Source: Serripes groenlandicus
Lineage: Eukaryota; Mollusca; Bivalvia; Cardiida; Cardiidae
Length of the DNA stretch: 64,000 nucleotides
Assembly: GCA_031761405.1 (NCBI GenBank)
Contig: JASEVX010000081.1
Span: 62,001 to 126,000 of the forward strand
Direction: 5' to 3'
The notes below the pieces were generated by a model. That model ran no database searches and was not told the DNA's origin. It was given only the letters and a program-made list of their open reading frames with translations. Made by a program: the position numbers and the translations under genes. Each line of letters starts with the position of its first letter. The stretch's first letter is position 1. Of the stretch, positions 46,691 to 58,704 are shown one piece after another.

Positions 46691-46928
46691 GATTTTATAA
46701 ATGCCAACCTAAATGGATAAGATACAACATTCTATTTCTGCATCACATGCCAAATTATTTTGAGTTCTGACATTTTTCAACAAAGTTACAGCTATTTTAA
46801 ACATAGGATTGAAAACAATGAGAAAAATTGAAAACAATTCAGCAGTGAGCTGACATAGCCTTCAAAACAATTCAGCATGGTAACCTATAATGATTGCTTT
46901 TACAGTTATTCGAACCACTTATCTATAA

Positions 46929-47950
46929 CCCTTTCTCTCATATAGACACTTTCTGACGCCTCTGTAGCAGACGGCTTTTTGAAAACATAGCGACAAAAGA
47001 AGAAATTGCTCAAAATGAGCAATTTTCCCTTTTGCCATAATGTTTTCCACTTTTAGTCATAGGTTATCCATTCAATTATAGAGAGTTTCTATTTTTTGAC
47101 AAAATATGTTCAAAGTCATCTGCTGCAGAATTGTCATATGAGGGAAAGGGTTAGCAAAGATGTACATAGAACAAATTTGGTCATACAATAAATCTGCAAC
47201 AGACACTTTGTAGGCTACAATATGGAAATTCTCTATAAATGAAAATATAATAATTGGAACAAGTAGAAAACAATGTGGCAAAAGCATAAATTGCCTAATA
47301 TCTTCATTTGCCACAATGTATTTAAAAGTTGTCTGATGGAAATGCTTCAAATGGGATCTACATGTGGCAAAGGTTTAATGGACCTTTCACAATATTTTCA
47401 AACATCCTCTGCTATTTGCATGTGAGGCAGGAATTAGCCTTTTGCCACATACAACAAATCTGTAGCAGACGACTTTGAAAACATCTAAGCAAAAATTTAT
47501 AAACTCTATGAATGAGGGTAAATCCGTTGTAAAGAGTTGAAAACATTGTGGCAAAAGGCGAAATTGCCCATTTTGAGCAATTTCTTCTTTTGCCACAATT
47601 TTTTCAATCATTGATTGCTTCAGACTCGTCAAAATGCGTCTATAAGTGGGTAAGGGCTAAAAGACTATTCATTCATCACTACCCAGCTTTAGCAAATATA
47701 TGCCTTCCTTAACCCTTTCCCACTTATCACAAATCTGCAGCAGACGACTTTGAAAAAACATACCTGAAATATCTTGGGAGTCGTCTGCTGCAGATTTAAA
47801 TGAAAGTACAATAATTGAATAGAGTTAAAAACATGGTGACAAAAGGAGAATTCGCTCGTTTTGAGCAATTTCTTCTTTTGTCACCATGTTTTCAAAAAGC
47901 CATCTGCCACAGAGGCGTCAAAAAGCGCCTATATGTTGGAAAGGGGGGTT
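46929..47950. mobile_element. Four palindromic MITE copies
   Basis: 46,929-47,150 (inverted relative to most), about 47,165-47,375, about 47,440-47,655, and 47,713-47,948. The last is bounded by TTAA at 47,709-47,712 and 47,949-47,952. Confidence 0.75.
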
Positions 47951-47989
47951 AATAGTGTCTTGATTGTAGAGCTGGTAACAATCACTCAC

Positions 47990-48145
47990 CTATTAATTTT
48001 TTGGCCTCCACTCCGTCTATTATAGGGTTCATCCAAGTTGAAGGTCGTTTTTCAAGAAGACCTGTGGCTCTAGGACAGTAGATGTAAAATAACAGATTCA
48101 TCGCCTCCTGTTTTGTTAATCCCTTGTTTCTTTTTAGGGCTTTAC
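47990..48145 (-). CDS. IQ-motif protein, exon 7
   Basis: Acceptor GTTACAG, donor ATAG|GTGAGT. Encodes GKALKRNKGLTKQEAMNLLF, then YIYCPRATGLLEKRPSTWMN and PIIDGVEAKKLI. 156 nt (2+153+1), in exact phase with exon 6 (G plus GT gives Gly). Confidence 0.9.
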
Positions 48146-48812
48146 CTGTAACAGATTAAGTAAATGTTTACCTCTTGTTCCAAAGGTTCCAGGTTTGAAT
48201 TGTGCGATGAAGGGGTTCTGAACGTGGGATATAGAACTAGATAAGGGCGAGTAAACTTGTCTTTTTCCCACAATATCTCTCTTATCACGCAACCAAACCC
48301 TTTGTTGTGGGAATTCAAAATAATCGTCTCATTGAGTCATTCTTTAGATTACCAGAAACATAGGGTTTATAAGTGTAATAAAAAGGATCTTAGAATATGA
48401 AATTCTCCCCTTATTAAAAAAAAATTGCAATACTGATTACGTCTCCAGGATTTAGGATTCATCGAAAAATGTAAGCTAAAATCTTGTTTCCGAATCATCT
48501 TAAAACAAAAAAAATTGTACTAATCGCTTCCCTTATATGATTCTTTAACAGTCGTCTGCTTTGAAAATATCTGAGGAAAAATCTGAAATATCAGACTTCA
48601 GGTTCAGGTTGTTTTGTCTGCTTTCAACCGTATTTCCGTTTTGTCACCCTGTGGCAACCAGACTCCTATGTGAAAATGAAAGGTTTAATAATTTAATAAA
48701 GCACCTTAGAAGAATCGTCCTTAAGAGTTTTGGTTGGTATTAGACAATTGGTTTCAGAGGAGGCCTTCGAATGAAAATGTGATTTAATATAAAAACGATG
48801 GACTGTGAGTTA

Positions 48813-50243
48813 CAACAAGAGCTGTCGGAGGACAGCGCGCTCGACTACAGGCTGCTTATTCACATAAAGCACTATTTCATTATATTGCACTTAAGTACTA
48901 TTAAATCATATTATATACTCTATATGTAAAAGCAACTGAATAGATATACATACATTTAAATATAATTTAAAAATAAAATTTCCTAAGTCAATCAAGGGCC
49001 ATTACTCCATATTTAGGATACAATGGAGTTATCTAACCTAATTGTACGATGGTCCTTAACAAATATGTGAAGTATGAAGTGATTTGAATGATGTAACTTT
49101 AACGTTGAGCTAAACGCAAATGTTAAAACTGACCGAGTCCAAAATTAGCAAAACCTTAAAAAAAAGGTTTTCCTAATGTTTGACACCATGCAAAACCCGT
49201 TTGATATGTTGAAGAATTATATTTGATAAATAAATGATCACAATTAGAAATAAATGTAACCAAAAATTAAGAATTTATCTAAAATTCTCAAAATCAAACA
49301 AAAATCATGTTTTTTACCCCCTAAAAGTCACACTCAGCATCTTCATTATACAATGTGAAGAAAGGTATTACATGTAATTATATTCCAAATATGGAAGCCC
49401 TAACACAAGTACTTATTTAGAAAAATTTGAAAATTAAATGAAAAAGCCAACTTGCCCTAAAACTTTAACCACCCAAAAGCATGTGTTTTACCGCAAACAG
49501 AAGGTCACACTCAGCATCTTCAGCATATAATATGAAGAAATGTATTAAATGTAATTATTTTCCAAATATGAAAGCCCTAGCACAAGTACTTATTCAGAAA
49601 AAGTTAAAAAAATAAAATAAAATCCTACTTGCCCCAAAACTTTAACCACCGAAAATCATGTTTTTTACCCCCAAAAAAAGGTCACACTCAGCATCTTCAG
49701 CATTCAATGTGAAGAAAGGTATAAGATGTAACTATATTCTAAATATTAAAGCCCTAGCACAAATTCTTATAGAGAAAAATTAAAAAATTAAATGAAAATG
49801 CCAACTTGCCCTAAAACTTTAACCACCCAAAATCATGTCTTTTACCCCAAAAAGAAGGTAAAACTCAGAATCTTCAGCATACAATATAAAGAAAGGTATT
49901 AGATGTAATTATATTCCAAATATGGAAGCCCTAGCACAAGTACTTATTGAGAAAAAAAAAATGAAAATAAAAAAATCCAACTTGCCCTAAAACTTTAACC
50001 CCCGAAAATCATGTTTTTTTCCCCAAAAGGAAGGTCACACTCAGCATCTTTAGCGTTCAATGTGAAGAAAGGTATAAGATGTAACTATATTCCAAATATG
50101 AAAGCCCTAGCACAAATACTTATGAATGAAAATCCCAACTTGCCCTAAAACTTTAACCGGACGCCGACGGAGACGGAGACGGAGACGCCGACGCCGGGGC
50201 GAGTAGTAAAGCTCTCATATTCTTCGAATAGTCGAGCTAAAAA
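48813..50243 (-). mobile_element. Hairpin-ended tandem-core element, AGCTCGACT type, 1.4 kb
   Basis: Minus-strand 5' end TTTTTAGCTCGACTATTCGA at 50,243, then a (GTC/CGGC)n GC-rich tract. About five units of 175-179 bp follow (CACTCAGCATCTTC at 49,331, 49,509, 49,685 and 50,039, and a variant at about 49,864). The 3' end is AGTCGAGCGCG, stem-loop CTGTC-CTCC-GACAG and CTCTTGTTG at 48,813. It has the same ends as the elements at 34,261 and 63,684. Confidence 0.75.
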
Positions 50244-50288
50244 TAGCTTACATGCTCAGTTGAGCGAAGGTGTAGGTAACTATTTTAC

Positions 50289-50423
50289 CTTGAGTTGTGA
50301 CATCCATTCCCTCATCTATTTCTAGTTTGGAGGGATAAAGGTCACATTCTTTAAAGAAAGAATTAAGGTCAGCCATCTCTAACTCTTCACCAAACGACTT
50401 CTTATCAAACTGACTCTCATAAC
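50289..50423 (-). CDS. IQ-motif protein, exon 6
   Basis: Acceptor CATTTTCAG, donor CAAG|GTAAAA. Encodes RYESQFDKKSFGEELEMADL, then NSFFKECDLYPSKLEIDEGM and DVTTQ. 135 nt (2+132+1), in phase with exon 5 (C plus GT gives Arg). Confidence 0.9.
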
Positions 50424-50566
50424 CTGAAAATGTGAAAGCTTTATCCTATAATCTGGTCTGTGTTTTCCACACTGAATTCATTAGGAAAGGTAGTAACTGA
50501 CCAACAGTCATTTTGACAATGTGGAAGAAATTTTCTCTTACTGAGCATTCTTTACCTTTGTCTTGA

Positions 50567-50778
50567 CCCTATCCCACAAACAACAAATCTGTAGCAGACG
50601 ACTTTGAAAACATCTTATCAAAAATGTAAAAAATCTCGATTTAATTATTAAATAGAGTTGAAAACATTGTGGCAAATGGTGAAATTGCTCATCATGAGCA
50701 ATTTCACCTTTACCACAATGTTTTCAAAAGTTGTCTGCTTTAGAGGCATTGGGAAGTCTCTATATGTGGAAAAGGGTT
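50567..50778. mobile_element. Palindromic MITE copy
   Basis: CCTATCCCACAAACAAC, TCTGTAGCAGACGACTTTGA, central GAAATTGCTC-ATCAT-GAGCAATTTC, and CTATATGTGGAAAAGGG before TTAA. Confidence 0.65.
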
Positions 50779-51460
50779 AAGTGAAAACATTTCTTACAAC
50801 TTCAGCTGTATATTTCAACTATTCACTAATAATATTTTCATTTCTTAAGATATAAGTTTTTGCATGTTTTCAAAGTGACCTGCTGCAGCTATGTGGGTAA
50901 GGCAATTACGTTTCTCAAATATAAGTTATGTTTGTGCTACATAAAATCACTAGTATCTAAGACAAGTTGACGATGGTCCTAAATTGCTCATCCGATTTAA
51001 ATGAAATCACATAACTTTCAATGTTCGTTATCTATGCGTACAAGGAAAGAAGCAACACCCCCTGGTGGTCATGTTTATCAATGAATCGTAGTAATTTCAA
51101 CAATCTTGGAAGGAACATTTGCACAATTCATTATAAAATCAAGCCTATATGTTTGGACAAGTAGATTTGTAAAGTTTTCACTATATACACTTCGACGAAT
51201 TTCTAATTGGCCACCATATAACATATGATATTATGCGACATATTTAATCAATAAATCTAAAGTGTGGTTATTTTTGTATTTACACACCAATCTATCGATT
51301 TACAGAAAGAAAAACATGTATTTATGTACAAAATCATCCATGCGGAACGGTAGGTGCGAGAATAGCATATGTGCTTGTGTTCCTCGTGCACAGCATGGTA
51401 GTTGTCGTATTTTGTAGGAATGTATTCTTCGTGGATTGTCTTTTATGAAAAACATTAAAT

Positions 51461-51553
51461 ATGGCGAGAATGAGCATTGCAGAACGCGCTCAAGCTGTGG
51501 GAATGATTCGTGCCGGCACCCCCATCAGACAGGTATGTTACATGTCGTTATAA
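51461..51553 (+). pseudogene. Tc1 transposase N-terminal stub
   Basis: The frame reads MARMSIAERAQAVGMIRAGT then PIRQVC, the start of the Tc1-type helix-turn-helix DNA-binding region. After PIRQ the sequence is not transposase and TAA follows. At least 200 codons, including the first two catalytic Asp residues, are missing before the C-terminal part. Confidence 0.75.
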
Positions 51554-51589
51554 ACCGCACCATGTCACACGGCTAGAAGCACACAAGTT

Positions 51590-51847
51590 ATGCTTGCAGC
51601 ATACAATGTGCGAACACTCCAATGGCCTGCAAAAAGTCCGGATTTAAATCCGATCGAGCACATGTGGGACCTATTGAAGCGCAAGGAGCGAGCCCAACCG
51701 CTGCAACCATATCTTAGTGAGCTCACGCGTGTTATTCATCAGATGTTGGCGGCCATTCCACAACAGTATCTTCACAGATACATTATATCAATGAGGACAA
51801 GGTGCCTTGCTGTAATTGCCAGAGCAGATGGACATACAAAGTATTGA
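51590..51847 (+). pseudogene. Tc1 transposase C-terminal part
   Basis: The frame contains LQWPAKSPDLNPIEHMWDLL, the signature around the third catalytic acid of Tc1 transposases (Glu in NPIEHMWD), then IPQQYLHRYIISMRTRC and ends ADGHTKY at TGA. Family C-termini look just like this. About 80 residues remain of a usual 340. Confidence 0.85.
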
Positions 51848-52699
51848 AACAAAATCAAATACAACGTGATTTGATCTTGCAGTTTTTGTTTTAAAGGTGT
51901 CCATGTAAACCCTCTCTGTTAAGTTTGTTCCTGTGATCAAATTTCAATGAAGTTTTGTTTTACAAATTAGGAATAAATTGTATTAAACTTATATTTGGTT
52001 ATTTGTATTTGTCTCGAATACTTTTCCTAAAATATGATAAAAACTAGGTGGCCAATTAGAAATTCGTCGAAGTTTATACATATAAGGAAAACAAGCCCTG
52101 CCCCTTGGTGGCCATGTTTTTCAAAGGATCAGAATAATTTCACCAATCTTGGTTGAGGGTCACCCAAGCAACTTTTGGAGCAAACAGGCCAGAGCTTTTG
52201 CACAAGAATATCTTTTAAGTTTTCACTATATATATACATATAAGGAAAACAAGCCCCCCTGGTGTCTTTTTAAACGGATCAGAATAATCTGAACAATCTT
52301 GGTAGAGGGTCACCAAAGGAACATTTATGCATAATAATTTTCAAATAGAGCCCGGCACTCTTGACAAGATTTTTTTTAAAGATTTGGCAATGTTCCCCTT
52401 CTCTGATATTGCAGCAACAAAAGTTCCACATGGAATTAAAATCTCTGAACACCATTAAAAGAGGACCACCTAAGGAATATCCCTGTGAAATAATTTTTAA
52501 ATAGGTCCATTGGTTTAGGAGAAGTTGTTTGTAGGAAAATGTGAACGGATGTACCACGACGCCGGGCTTTGAGTTATCACAATAACTCACCCTTCTTTTT
52601 GTGTATAAGGTGAGATAAAAACCAATGATATTTACGATGACATTCTTCATTGAAACAGAATTATTACAACAGTTTAATACTGTGCACTAGCAAACACTC

Positions 52700-52860
52700 T
52701 CCCAGATTCAACAAATCTTCAGCAGGCGACTCTGAAAATATGGTAATTTTTTTGAATAAAGTTTAAAACAATACATTTATTTATAGAGGTTTTTCACATA
52801 TTTGCCAAGATGTTTTCAAGGACATCTGCTGCAGGTTGTTGTATGCGATAAAAGATTTAA
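52700..52860. mobile_element. Diverged palindromic MITE
   Basis: CTCCCAGATTCAACAAATCT, CAGCAGGCGACTCTGAAAAT on the left; CATCTGCTGCAGGTTGTTGT on the right. Confidence 0.5.
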
Positions 52861-52899
52861 GCTATCTGTAAGTGATGCACAAAGAAAATGCGAGCTTAC

Positions 52900-53044
52900 G
52901 TCGTCTAAGGTCCATATATTCATGCATATCTTGTAGGGAGAAAGGTGTGACTGGTTTGTCAACACTGTGCCACCGCTGTACTCGCAGTAATAAGTGCTTG
53001 TATTCCTTCACAATCTTCTCCCAGGTTGTACCGCAGAATGTTGC
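52900..53044 (-). CDS. IQ-motif protein, exon 5
   Basis: Acceptor TATTCCAG, donor CGAC|GTAAGC. Encodes ATFCGTTWEKIVKEYKHLLL, RVQRWHSVDKPVTPFSLQDM and HEYMDLRR plus one base. 145 nt (144+1), following exon 4 at phase 0. Confidence 0.9.
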
Positions 53045-53085
53045 CTGGAATATAAAACAAAACTAGACAAGTGTTTATTTATTAA

Positions 53086-53306
53086 CCCTTTCCCTCATAC
53101 GACAATTCTGCAGCAGACGACTTTGACATATTTTGTCAAATAATGGATAATCTCTATAATTGAATGGTTATCCTATGACTAAAAGTGGAAAACATTGTGA
53201 CAAAAGGAGAAATTGCATGTTTTGTGCAATTTCTTCTTTTGTTACTATGTTTTCAAAAAGCTGTCTGCTGCAGAGGCGTCAGAAAGCGTCTATATGAGGG
53301 AAAGGG
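53086..53306. mobile_element. Palindromic MITE, complete, with TTAA duplication
   Basis: 221 bp flanked by TTAA at 53,082-53,085 and 53,307-53,310. Ends are CCCTTTCCCTCATACGAC and TATATGAGGGAAAGGG, with CTGCAGCAGACGAC and GTCTGCTGCAGAG inside. CCC termini and a TTAA target are the hallmarks of piggyBac transposons. A second, worn copy starts at once at about 53,316. Confidence 0.85.
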
Positions 53307-53689
53307 TTAAATTAATCCTTTCCCACTGGTAGACGCATTCCGACTCATCTGCAGCAGATGACTTTTGGAAACCTTTTGGCAAAAGGGAAAAATTGCAATT
53401 CAATTCTGTAGCAGATATCTTTGAAGACATTAAGTCAAAAATATGGAAACTCTTTATAAATGACTGTTTATTTTTTTGATAGAGTTAAAACATTGCGACA
53501 AAAGGAGAAATTTCTATGCGAAGTTGCTAGCATGTGCAATATCTAACATATCTAAGTTATTGTATGTTTCATATGGTACTAAAATGGTGTTTGATATTCA
53601 TTATATTGTATATTTTGATATAATAACAAGCATGATTACATAGAAATGGTCAGGATATTATTCTCTCCATTCTCTCCATTTTTGTTAAA

Positions 53690-54380
53690 AAGGGGGCATA
53701 ACTCTGTTTTTAAATGAAAGAAAAATATCCAAATGAAGGAAGACAAAGCTTCGGAGTTTCGGGGTATAAAAAACAAATTTAAATGGTGAAATTGTTTTAT
53801 TAGATTCCATCTGTTAGTTATTAAGTAATTCTCCGGACAAGAAAAAGTAAAAAAGGGCAATAACTCTGTATTTAGATAAAATAGAGTTATGGTTCCTGTA
53901 CACCACACTTCCTCTCAATGTGTTGTATCATCCTATGAAGTTTGATTAAATTCCAACAATTTGTTTTAAAGTTATGCTCTGGACAAGACTCTACGAATAA
54001 TAAAAAGTAACAAAGGGCAATAACTCTGTAGTTTTGTAAATTAGAGTTATGGTTCTTGTACACTGCACTTCCTCTCATTATGCTCTACCATTGTATGTAG
54101 TTTTATTAGATTCCATCTGTTAGTTATTAAGTAATTCTCCGGACAAGAAAAAGTAACAAAGGGCAATAACTCTGTATTTAGATAAAATAGAGTTATGGTT
54201 CCTGTACACCGCACTTCCTCTCAATGTGTTGTATCATTCTATGAAGTTTCGTTCAAATCCTATGATGCATGGTTAAGATATGGGCCGGACAAAATATGGC
54301 TTCCGACCGACCGACCGACCAACACAGTGACTCCTATATACCCCCCCCCCAAAACTTTGTTTTTTGGGGGTATAAATATG
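53690..54380 (-). mobile_element. Tandem-core element ending in a poly-C hairpin
   Basis: Minus-strand 5' end TTTATACCCCCAAAAAACAA (stem-loop with GGGGGGGGGGTATA) near 54,380, then (GGTC)n. About three diverged 150-200 bp units follow, with AGGGCAATAACTCTGTA, ATAGAGTTATGGTTCCTGTA and CACTTCCTCTCAATGTGTTG. The other end is unclear. Confidence 0.6.
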
Positions 54381-54409
54381 TATGATATTTGTATGATATA
54401 ACAAATTAC

Positions 54410-54530
54410 CTTCCTCCTTAATTTCTCAAACCGACATCGGACTAGAAAACCACGAATATGTTGTTGTATCTTAACAGCAGCTTTGTGCATGTCCCTCCTA
54501 GAGGGGCCAGTCTCCTTAGGGTGATATATA
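54410..54530 (-). CDS. IQ-motif protein, exon 4, with the second IQ motif
   Basis: Acceptor TTATTCCAG, donor GAAG|GTAATT. Encodes IYHPKETGPSRRDMHKAAVK, then IQQHIRGFLVRCRFEKLRRK. AAVKIQQHIRGFLVRCRF fits the calmodulin-binding IQ consensus (IQxxxRGxxxR). 121 nt (1+120), in phase with exon 3. Confidence 0.93.
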
Positions 54531-54564
54531 CTGGAATAAAGAAACATTGTTATTGATGGATTAT

Positions 54565-54786
54565 CCCTTTCCCTCATACAACATGCAACTCAGCAGCAGA
54601 CGACTTTGAACATATTTTTTCAAAAAAATAGAAAATCTCTATAACTGAATGGATAACCTTAAAATAGAAAACATTGTGGCAAAAGGAGAAATTGCTTGTT
54701 TTGAGCAATTTTCTTCTTTTGTCACTATGATTTCAAAAAGCCGTCTGCTTCAGAGGCGTCAGAAAGCATCTGAATGAGGGAAAGGG
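54565..54786. mobile_element. Palindromic MITE flanked by TTAT
   Basis: 222 bp, CCCTTTCCCTCATACAAC to GAATGAGGGAAAGGG, flanked by TTAT at 54,561-54,564 and 54,787-54,790. A duplicated variant of the usual TTAA target. Confidence 0.8.
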
Positions 54787-54869
54787 TTATACTGGATAAA
54801 GATAACACCACATACAAACAAGTCTGATCTATGTGATTCTCAAGCAATAACGTAACTATATATATTTTA

Positions 54870-56030
54870 ATCTTTCTGACATACAACAAATCTGCAGCAG
54901 ACGACTTTGAAAACAACCTCGAGACAAAACTTTGAAAACAACCTCGAGACAAAACTTTGAAAACAACCTCGAGACAAAACTATGGAAATTCTTCCTAATC
55001 AAAAGTTCAAATTTTTAAAAGAGTCGAAATCATTGTTGTTAAAGGAGATATTGCTCATCATGAGCAAACTTCAACTTTAGCCACAATGATTTCAAAAGTC
55101 CTCTGCTGAAGAGATGTCAGAGAATGTCTCTTTATTGGAAAGAGTTAAGAAACAAGTTATCCCTTTACCACTTGCAGACACATTTTGAAAATCTGCAGCA
55201 GAAAATTGTTAAATCATTGTGGAAAAAGACGAAAATGCTCAACATAAGCAGCTTCTCCTTACACAATGCTATTTCATTTATGGAGATTTTCCTACATTGT
55301 ATGTCAGAAAGAGTTAATCGCTTTAACCCTTTCCCACATACAGATGCCTCTGCAGCAGGACGACTTTTGAAAACTCTATTTAACCCTTTCCCTCATACGA
55401 CAATTCTGCAGCAGACGACTTTGAACATATTTTGTCAAAAAATAGAATATCTCTATAATTGAATAGATAACCTATGACTTAAAGTGGGAAACATTATTGC
55501 AAAAGGAGAGATTGCTCGTTTTGAGCAATTTCTTCTTTTGTCAATATGTTTTCAAAAAGCCGTCTGCTGCAGAAGCATCAGAAAGCGTCTATATTAAACC
55601 GTAATTAATGGAGATTTTTCACATTTTTACCTAGATGTTTTCAAAGTTGTCTGCTGCAGATTTGTTGTATGAGGGAGAGGGTTTAACCTTAGACAGATGA
55701 GGTTTGATACCTCTGAAGCAGCCAACAACATTTGTTAGTACACAAACCTGGCCATCAGACAACCACCATAATCATTCATATTAAGTGGTTATTTCAGGTT
55801 TACCCCTTACCTGTTGTGGATATAGATTATAAACTATTTACCCCCACATAAAACACATTTTCAGCAGACAACTTCAAAAACATGTAGGCAAAAAATAATG
55901 TAAATTCTCTTAAAATTAAAGTACAATTATTTGATAAGATTGAAAACATTCTGGAAACAATATTTTCCAAACTCGTTGGCTCAGACGCGTCAAAATGCAT
56001 CTTCAAGTGATAAATGGTTTATCAGATAAA
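54870..56030. mobile_element. Cluster of palindromic MITE copies
   Basis: Copies at about 54,870-55,145 (with three tandem CAAAACTTTGAAAACAACCT units inside), 55,159-55,325, 55,384-55,682 (hybrid of two copies, TTAA at 55,380) and 55,840-56,030. A copy fragment with GCAGCAGGACGAC lies at 55,325-55,378. Confidence 0.65.
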
Positions 56031-56062
56031 ATATAATTATTGAGGTAGAGAAGAGTAAACAT

Positions 56063-56684
56063 AAAAAGAGCATCGCCGACGATACAAATCCCCTCGCAGG
56101 TTTTTTTCATACAAATGTATCATAGTCACTGTGACCTTTGACCTAAATCAGTGTAACAGGAATCCATCCAAGCTCACTTTACAATGAACCAATATATGAG
56201 GTATGGAGGAATTCTGTCTCCAAATTAAAGTGCTAGATTGATGAAGTCAATGTGACCTTGACCTTTCATTACTATCTGATAATAAAAAAAGTTGCTAGAG
56301 AGATGACGTTGTTTCATATAGAAGAATAATAGTCACTGTGAATTTGACCTTTGACCTAGATCGATGAAACGCGAAATTGTACAAGAGGCAATGTTAGTGA
56401 ACATGTGGGTTAAGTTTCATGAAAATCGGATAAGAAATATAGTCGCTAGAGCGATGACGTCATTTCATACAGAAGTATAATAGTCACTGTGACCTTGACC
56501 TTTGACCTAGGTCGGTGAAACGCTACTTATACAAGAGGTAATACGAGTTAACACATGTGTGAAGTTTCATAAGAATCAGATAAGAAATGAAGACGCTAGA
56601 GCAATGACATAGTTTTGGACACATATATATGTACAGGCTGATCCCTATATACCCTCGACAACTGTGTCGCAAGGGGATAATAAT
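56063..56684 (-). mobile_element. Hairpin-ended tandem-core element, ATCCCCTTGCG type
   Basis: Minus-strand 5' end TTATTATCCCCTTGCGACAC at 56,684. The core is three to four units of 110-130 bp with AGTCACTGTGACCTTTGACC and GATGACGTCATTTCATA. The 3' end is CCTGCGAGGGGATTTG, stem-loop ATCG-TCGG-CGAT and GCTCTTTTT at 56,063. Confidence 0.65.
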
Positions 56685-56803
56685 AACACACATCATGATG
56701 CATTTATGAGTCTGTAGTAAAATAATTTCCACAACAGATTAATCATAGTTTGTACAACAAATTATATACATTGAGGTATAGTTGGGTAAATATAAATACT
56801 TAC

Positions 56804-56872
56804 TCATAGATTTCTACATGAGGACCAATTACTTCAATCTTAGATTTTGCTGTCTGCTGGTTGGTCAACATT
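56804..56872 (-). CDS. IQ-motif protein, exon 3
   Basis: Acceptor TTTTAACAG, donor ATGA|GTAAGT. Encodes MLTNQQTAKSKIEVIGPHVE and IY. 69 nt (1+66+2). The GA left from exon 2 plus A gives Glu, so phase is exact. Confidence 0.9.
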
Positions 56873-57219
56873 CTGTTAAAATTAGGTTAATAATAAAAGA
56901 AATAAAATATAGGAAGCAAAATATTACAGCAATATAATACATGTGTTCACAGTTCCAGAGCAGAGACATTTCATCCTAAACGTTTTATGTACCGGTAGAC
57001 TATGAAATTAATTCTGAGTAAGTCTAGCATTAAAGATTTGCAAAAGACATGGCAATATACATTTTTATGATAATAAATAAAAAATTCTAGAATGAAAATC
57101 TGATTAGCTAAATTAATAAAATACAGAAAATGTTGTTATAATATAGCAGCAAAGAAATAATGCAAGTAAATTGGACGGGTGAATTGATATTATTTGTTAT
57201 TACCACAAAAGTAAACTGT

Positions 57220-57895
57220 TTCCCAACACATTTGGAGGCATATGCAGCAGATGAATTTCGAAAGCATTGTGACAAAAGAAGAAATTGCTAGTAAATTCTA
57301 ATATTTACCTTCAATCATAGACATTTTCTATGTTTACCAGCAGACACTTTAACCCTTTCCCTCATACGACAATTCTGCAGCAGACGACTTTGATTGTATT
57401 TTGTCAAAACATAGAAAATCGCCATAATTAGATAGATAACCTATGACAAAAAGTGGAAAACATTGCGGCAAAAGGAGAAATTGCACGTTTTGTGCATTTT
57501 CTTCTTTTGTCACTATGTTTTCAAAAAGCTGTCTGCTGCAGAGGCGTTAGAAAGCGTCTATATGAGGGAAAGGGTTAAAAGTCATCTGCTACAGATTCCA
57601 ATTATTTAGGACAGTGTTAAATACTGTTTACATTAATATCTTAAACTGTCAACATAGTGATCATGTACCCTACATGATCAGCCCGAATAGTAGTGCAGAA
57701 ATATGATGTATTAACCGTTTAATTCTTTCATACTTACAGACACCTTCTGACCCCTCTGCAGCAGACGACATATGAACACATTGTGGCAAAAGGGGCAATT
57801 TCTACTTTTGCCACAATGTTTTCAATTTTATTGAATAATTGTTAAATGTTTTCAAAGTTGTCTGCCACACATTTGTTGTAAGTTGGAAAGGGTTA
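57220..57895. mobile_element. Palindromic MITE cluster
   Basis: A half copy at 57,220-57,348; a complete copy at 57,353-57,574 (222 bp) flanked by TTAA at 57,349-57,352 and 57,575-57,578; and a shorter copy at about 57,720-57,890. Confidence 0.8.
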
Positions 57896-57959
57896 AATGG
57901 TTTTCAACATCATTCCAGTGGCGGTACAAGTTCACCACCCAGTACAAGGATAGAACATG

Positions 57960-58280
57960 TGCCTTCACCTAGGACACTCTGCCATAAGCTCTGTAGCAAG
58001 GATCAAACCTGGGACACTCCACTATAAGAGCTGTAGCAAAGATCAAACCTGGGACACTCTGCCATAAGCACTGTAGCAAGGATCAAACCTGGGACACTCT
58101 GCTATAAGCACTGTAGCAAGGATCAAACCTGGGACACTCTGCCATAAGCACTGTAGCAAGGATCAAACCTGGGACACTCTGCTATAAGCACTGTAGCAAG
58201 GATCAAACCTGGGACACTCTGCTTTAAGCACTGTAGCAAGGATCAAACCTGGGCCAATCTGCCATAAGCACTGTAGCAAA
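57960..58280 (+). repeat. 40-bp minisatellite
   Basis: About seven copies of CACTGTAGCAAGGATCAAAC then CTGGGACACTCTGCCATAAG, nearly identical. Confidence 0.95.
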
Positions 58281-58704
58281 GGGACAGCCCTTCTCAAATT
58301 CACCAATCTTTAGTTCCCAACTATTACCAAATTATTTTGACTGATGCAGGTATCTTTGACTCATATTTTATGTGGAAAAAACAAAAATCTTGATTTTGGA
58401 TAAGCAATATTAAAATTTTAGAGTTAATAATAAAAACTTAAAATGTTACATGTTATTATAAGCATTATTGCATAGAAGTTATATGTTGTTAACAGTTGAT
58501 TATTTTCTTTTTTTACAGTTTACATGAAGGATGTAGTTGTAATTACTTCCAATCTTCTGATTATGTGTGAAGCAATCTGGCTTGAAAATTGAACACCAAG
58601 ATATTACGTCAGTAAACATTAATACCAAGTTTGTTGTAGACTAGATGAGAATTACTCAAGGTAGAAAAGTGAAAAAACAAATTTCACAAAGCCTAACAAA
58701 TTAA

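Larger units (their letters stand above)
51188..52074 (+). mobile_element. Tc1-like element, internally deleted
   Basis: 887 bp with 28-bp terminal inverted repeats that differ only at the outermost base: ACTTCGACGAATTTCTAATT then GGCCACC at the left, the reverse at the right. It is flanked by TA (51,186-51,187 and 52,075-52,076). It retains only the two ends of a transposase and so cannot move by itself. Confidence 0.9.
50961..52622 (-). mobile_element. Hairpin-ended element (AGCTCACC type) carrying a Tc1 relic
   Basis: Minus-strand 5' end TTTTTATCTCACCTTATACA at 52,622. Core units have GTTTTCACTATATATACATA, AAGGAAAACAAGCCC and GAGGGTCACC(A/C)AAG. The degraded 3' end (TGAGCAATTTAGGACCATCG, then TTGT) is at 50,961. 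The Tc1-like element at 51,188-52,074 lies within one core unit. Confidence 0.65.

Noticed and set aside
51533..51600. Small intron in the Tc1 relic (CAG|GTATGT to CTTGCAG)
   Set aside because: Joining these sites does not bring the two transposase parts into one frame, and over 200 codons would still be missing; an internal deletion explains it better.
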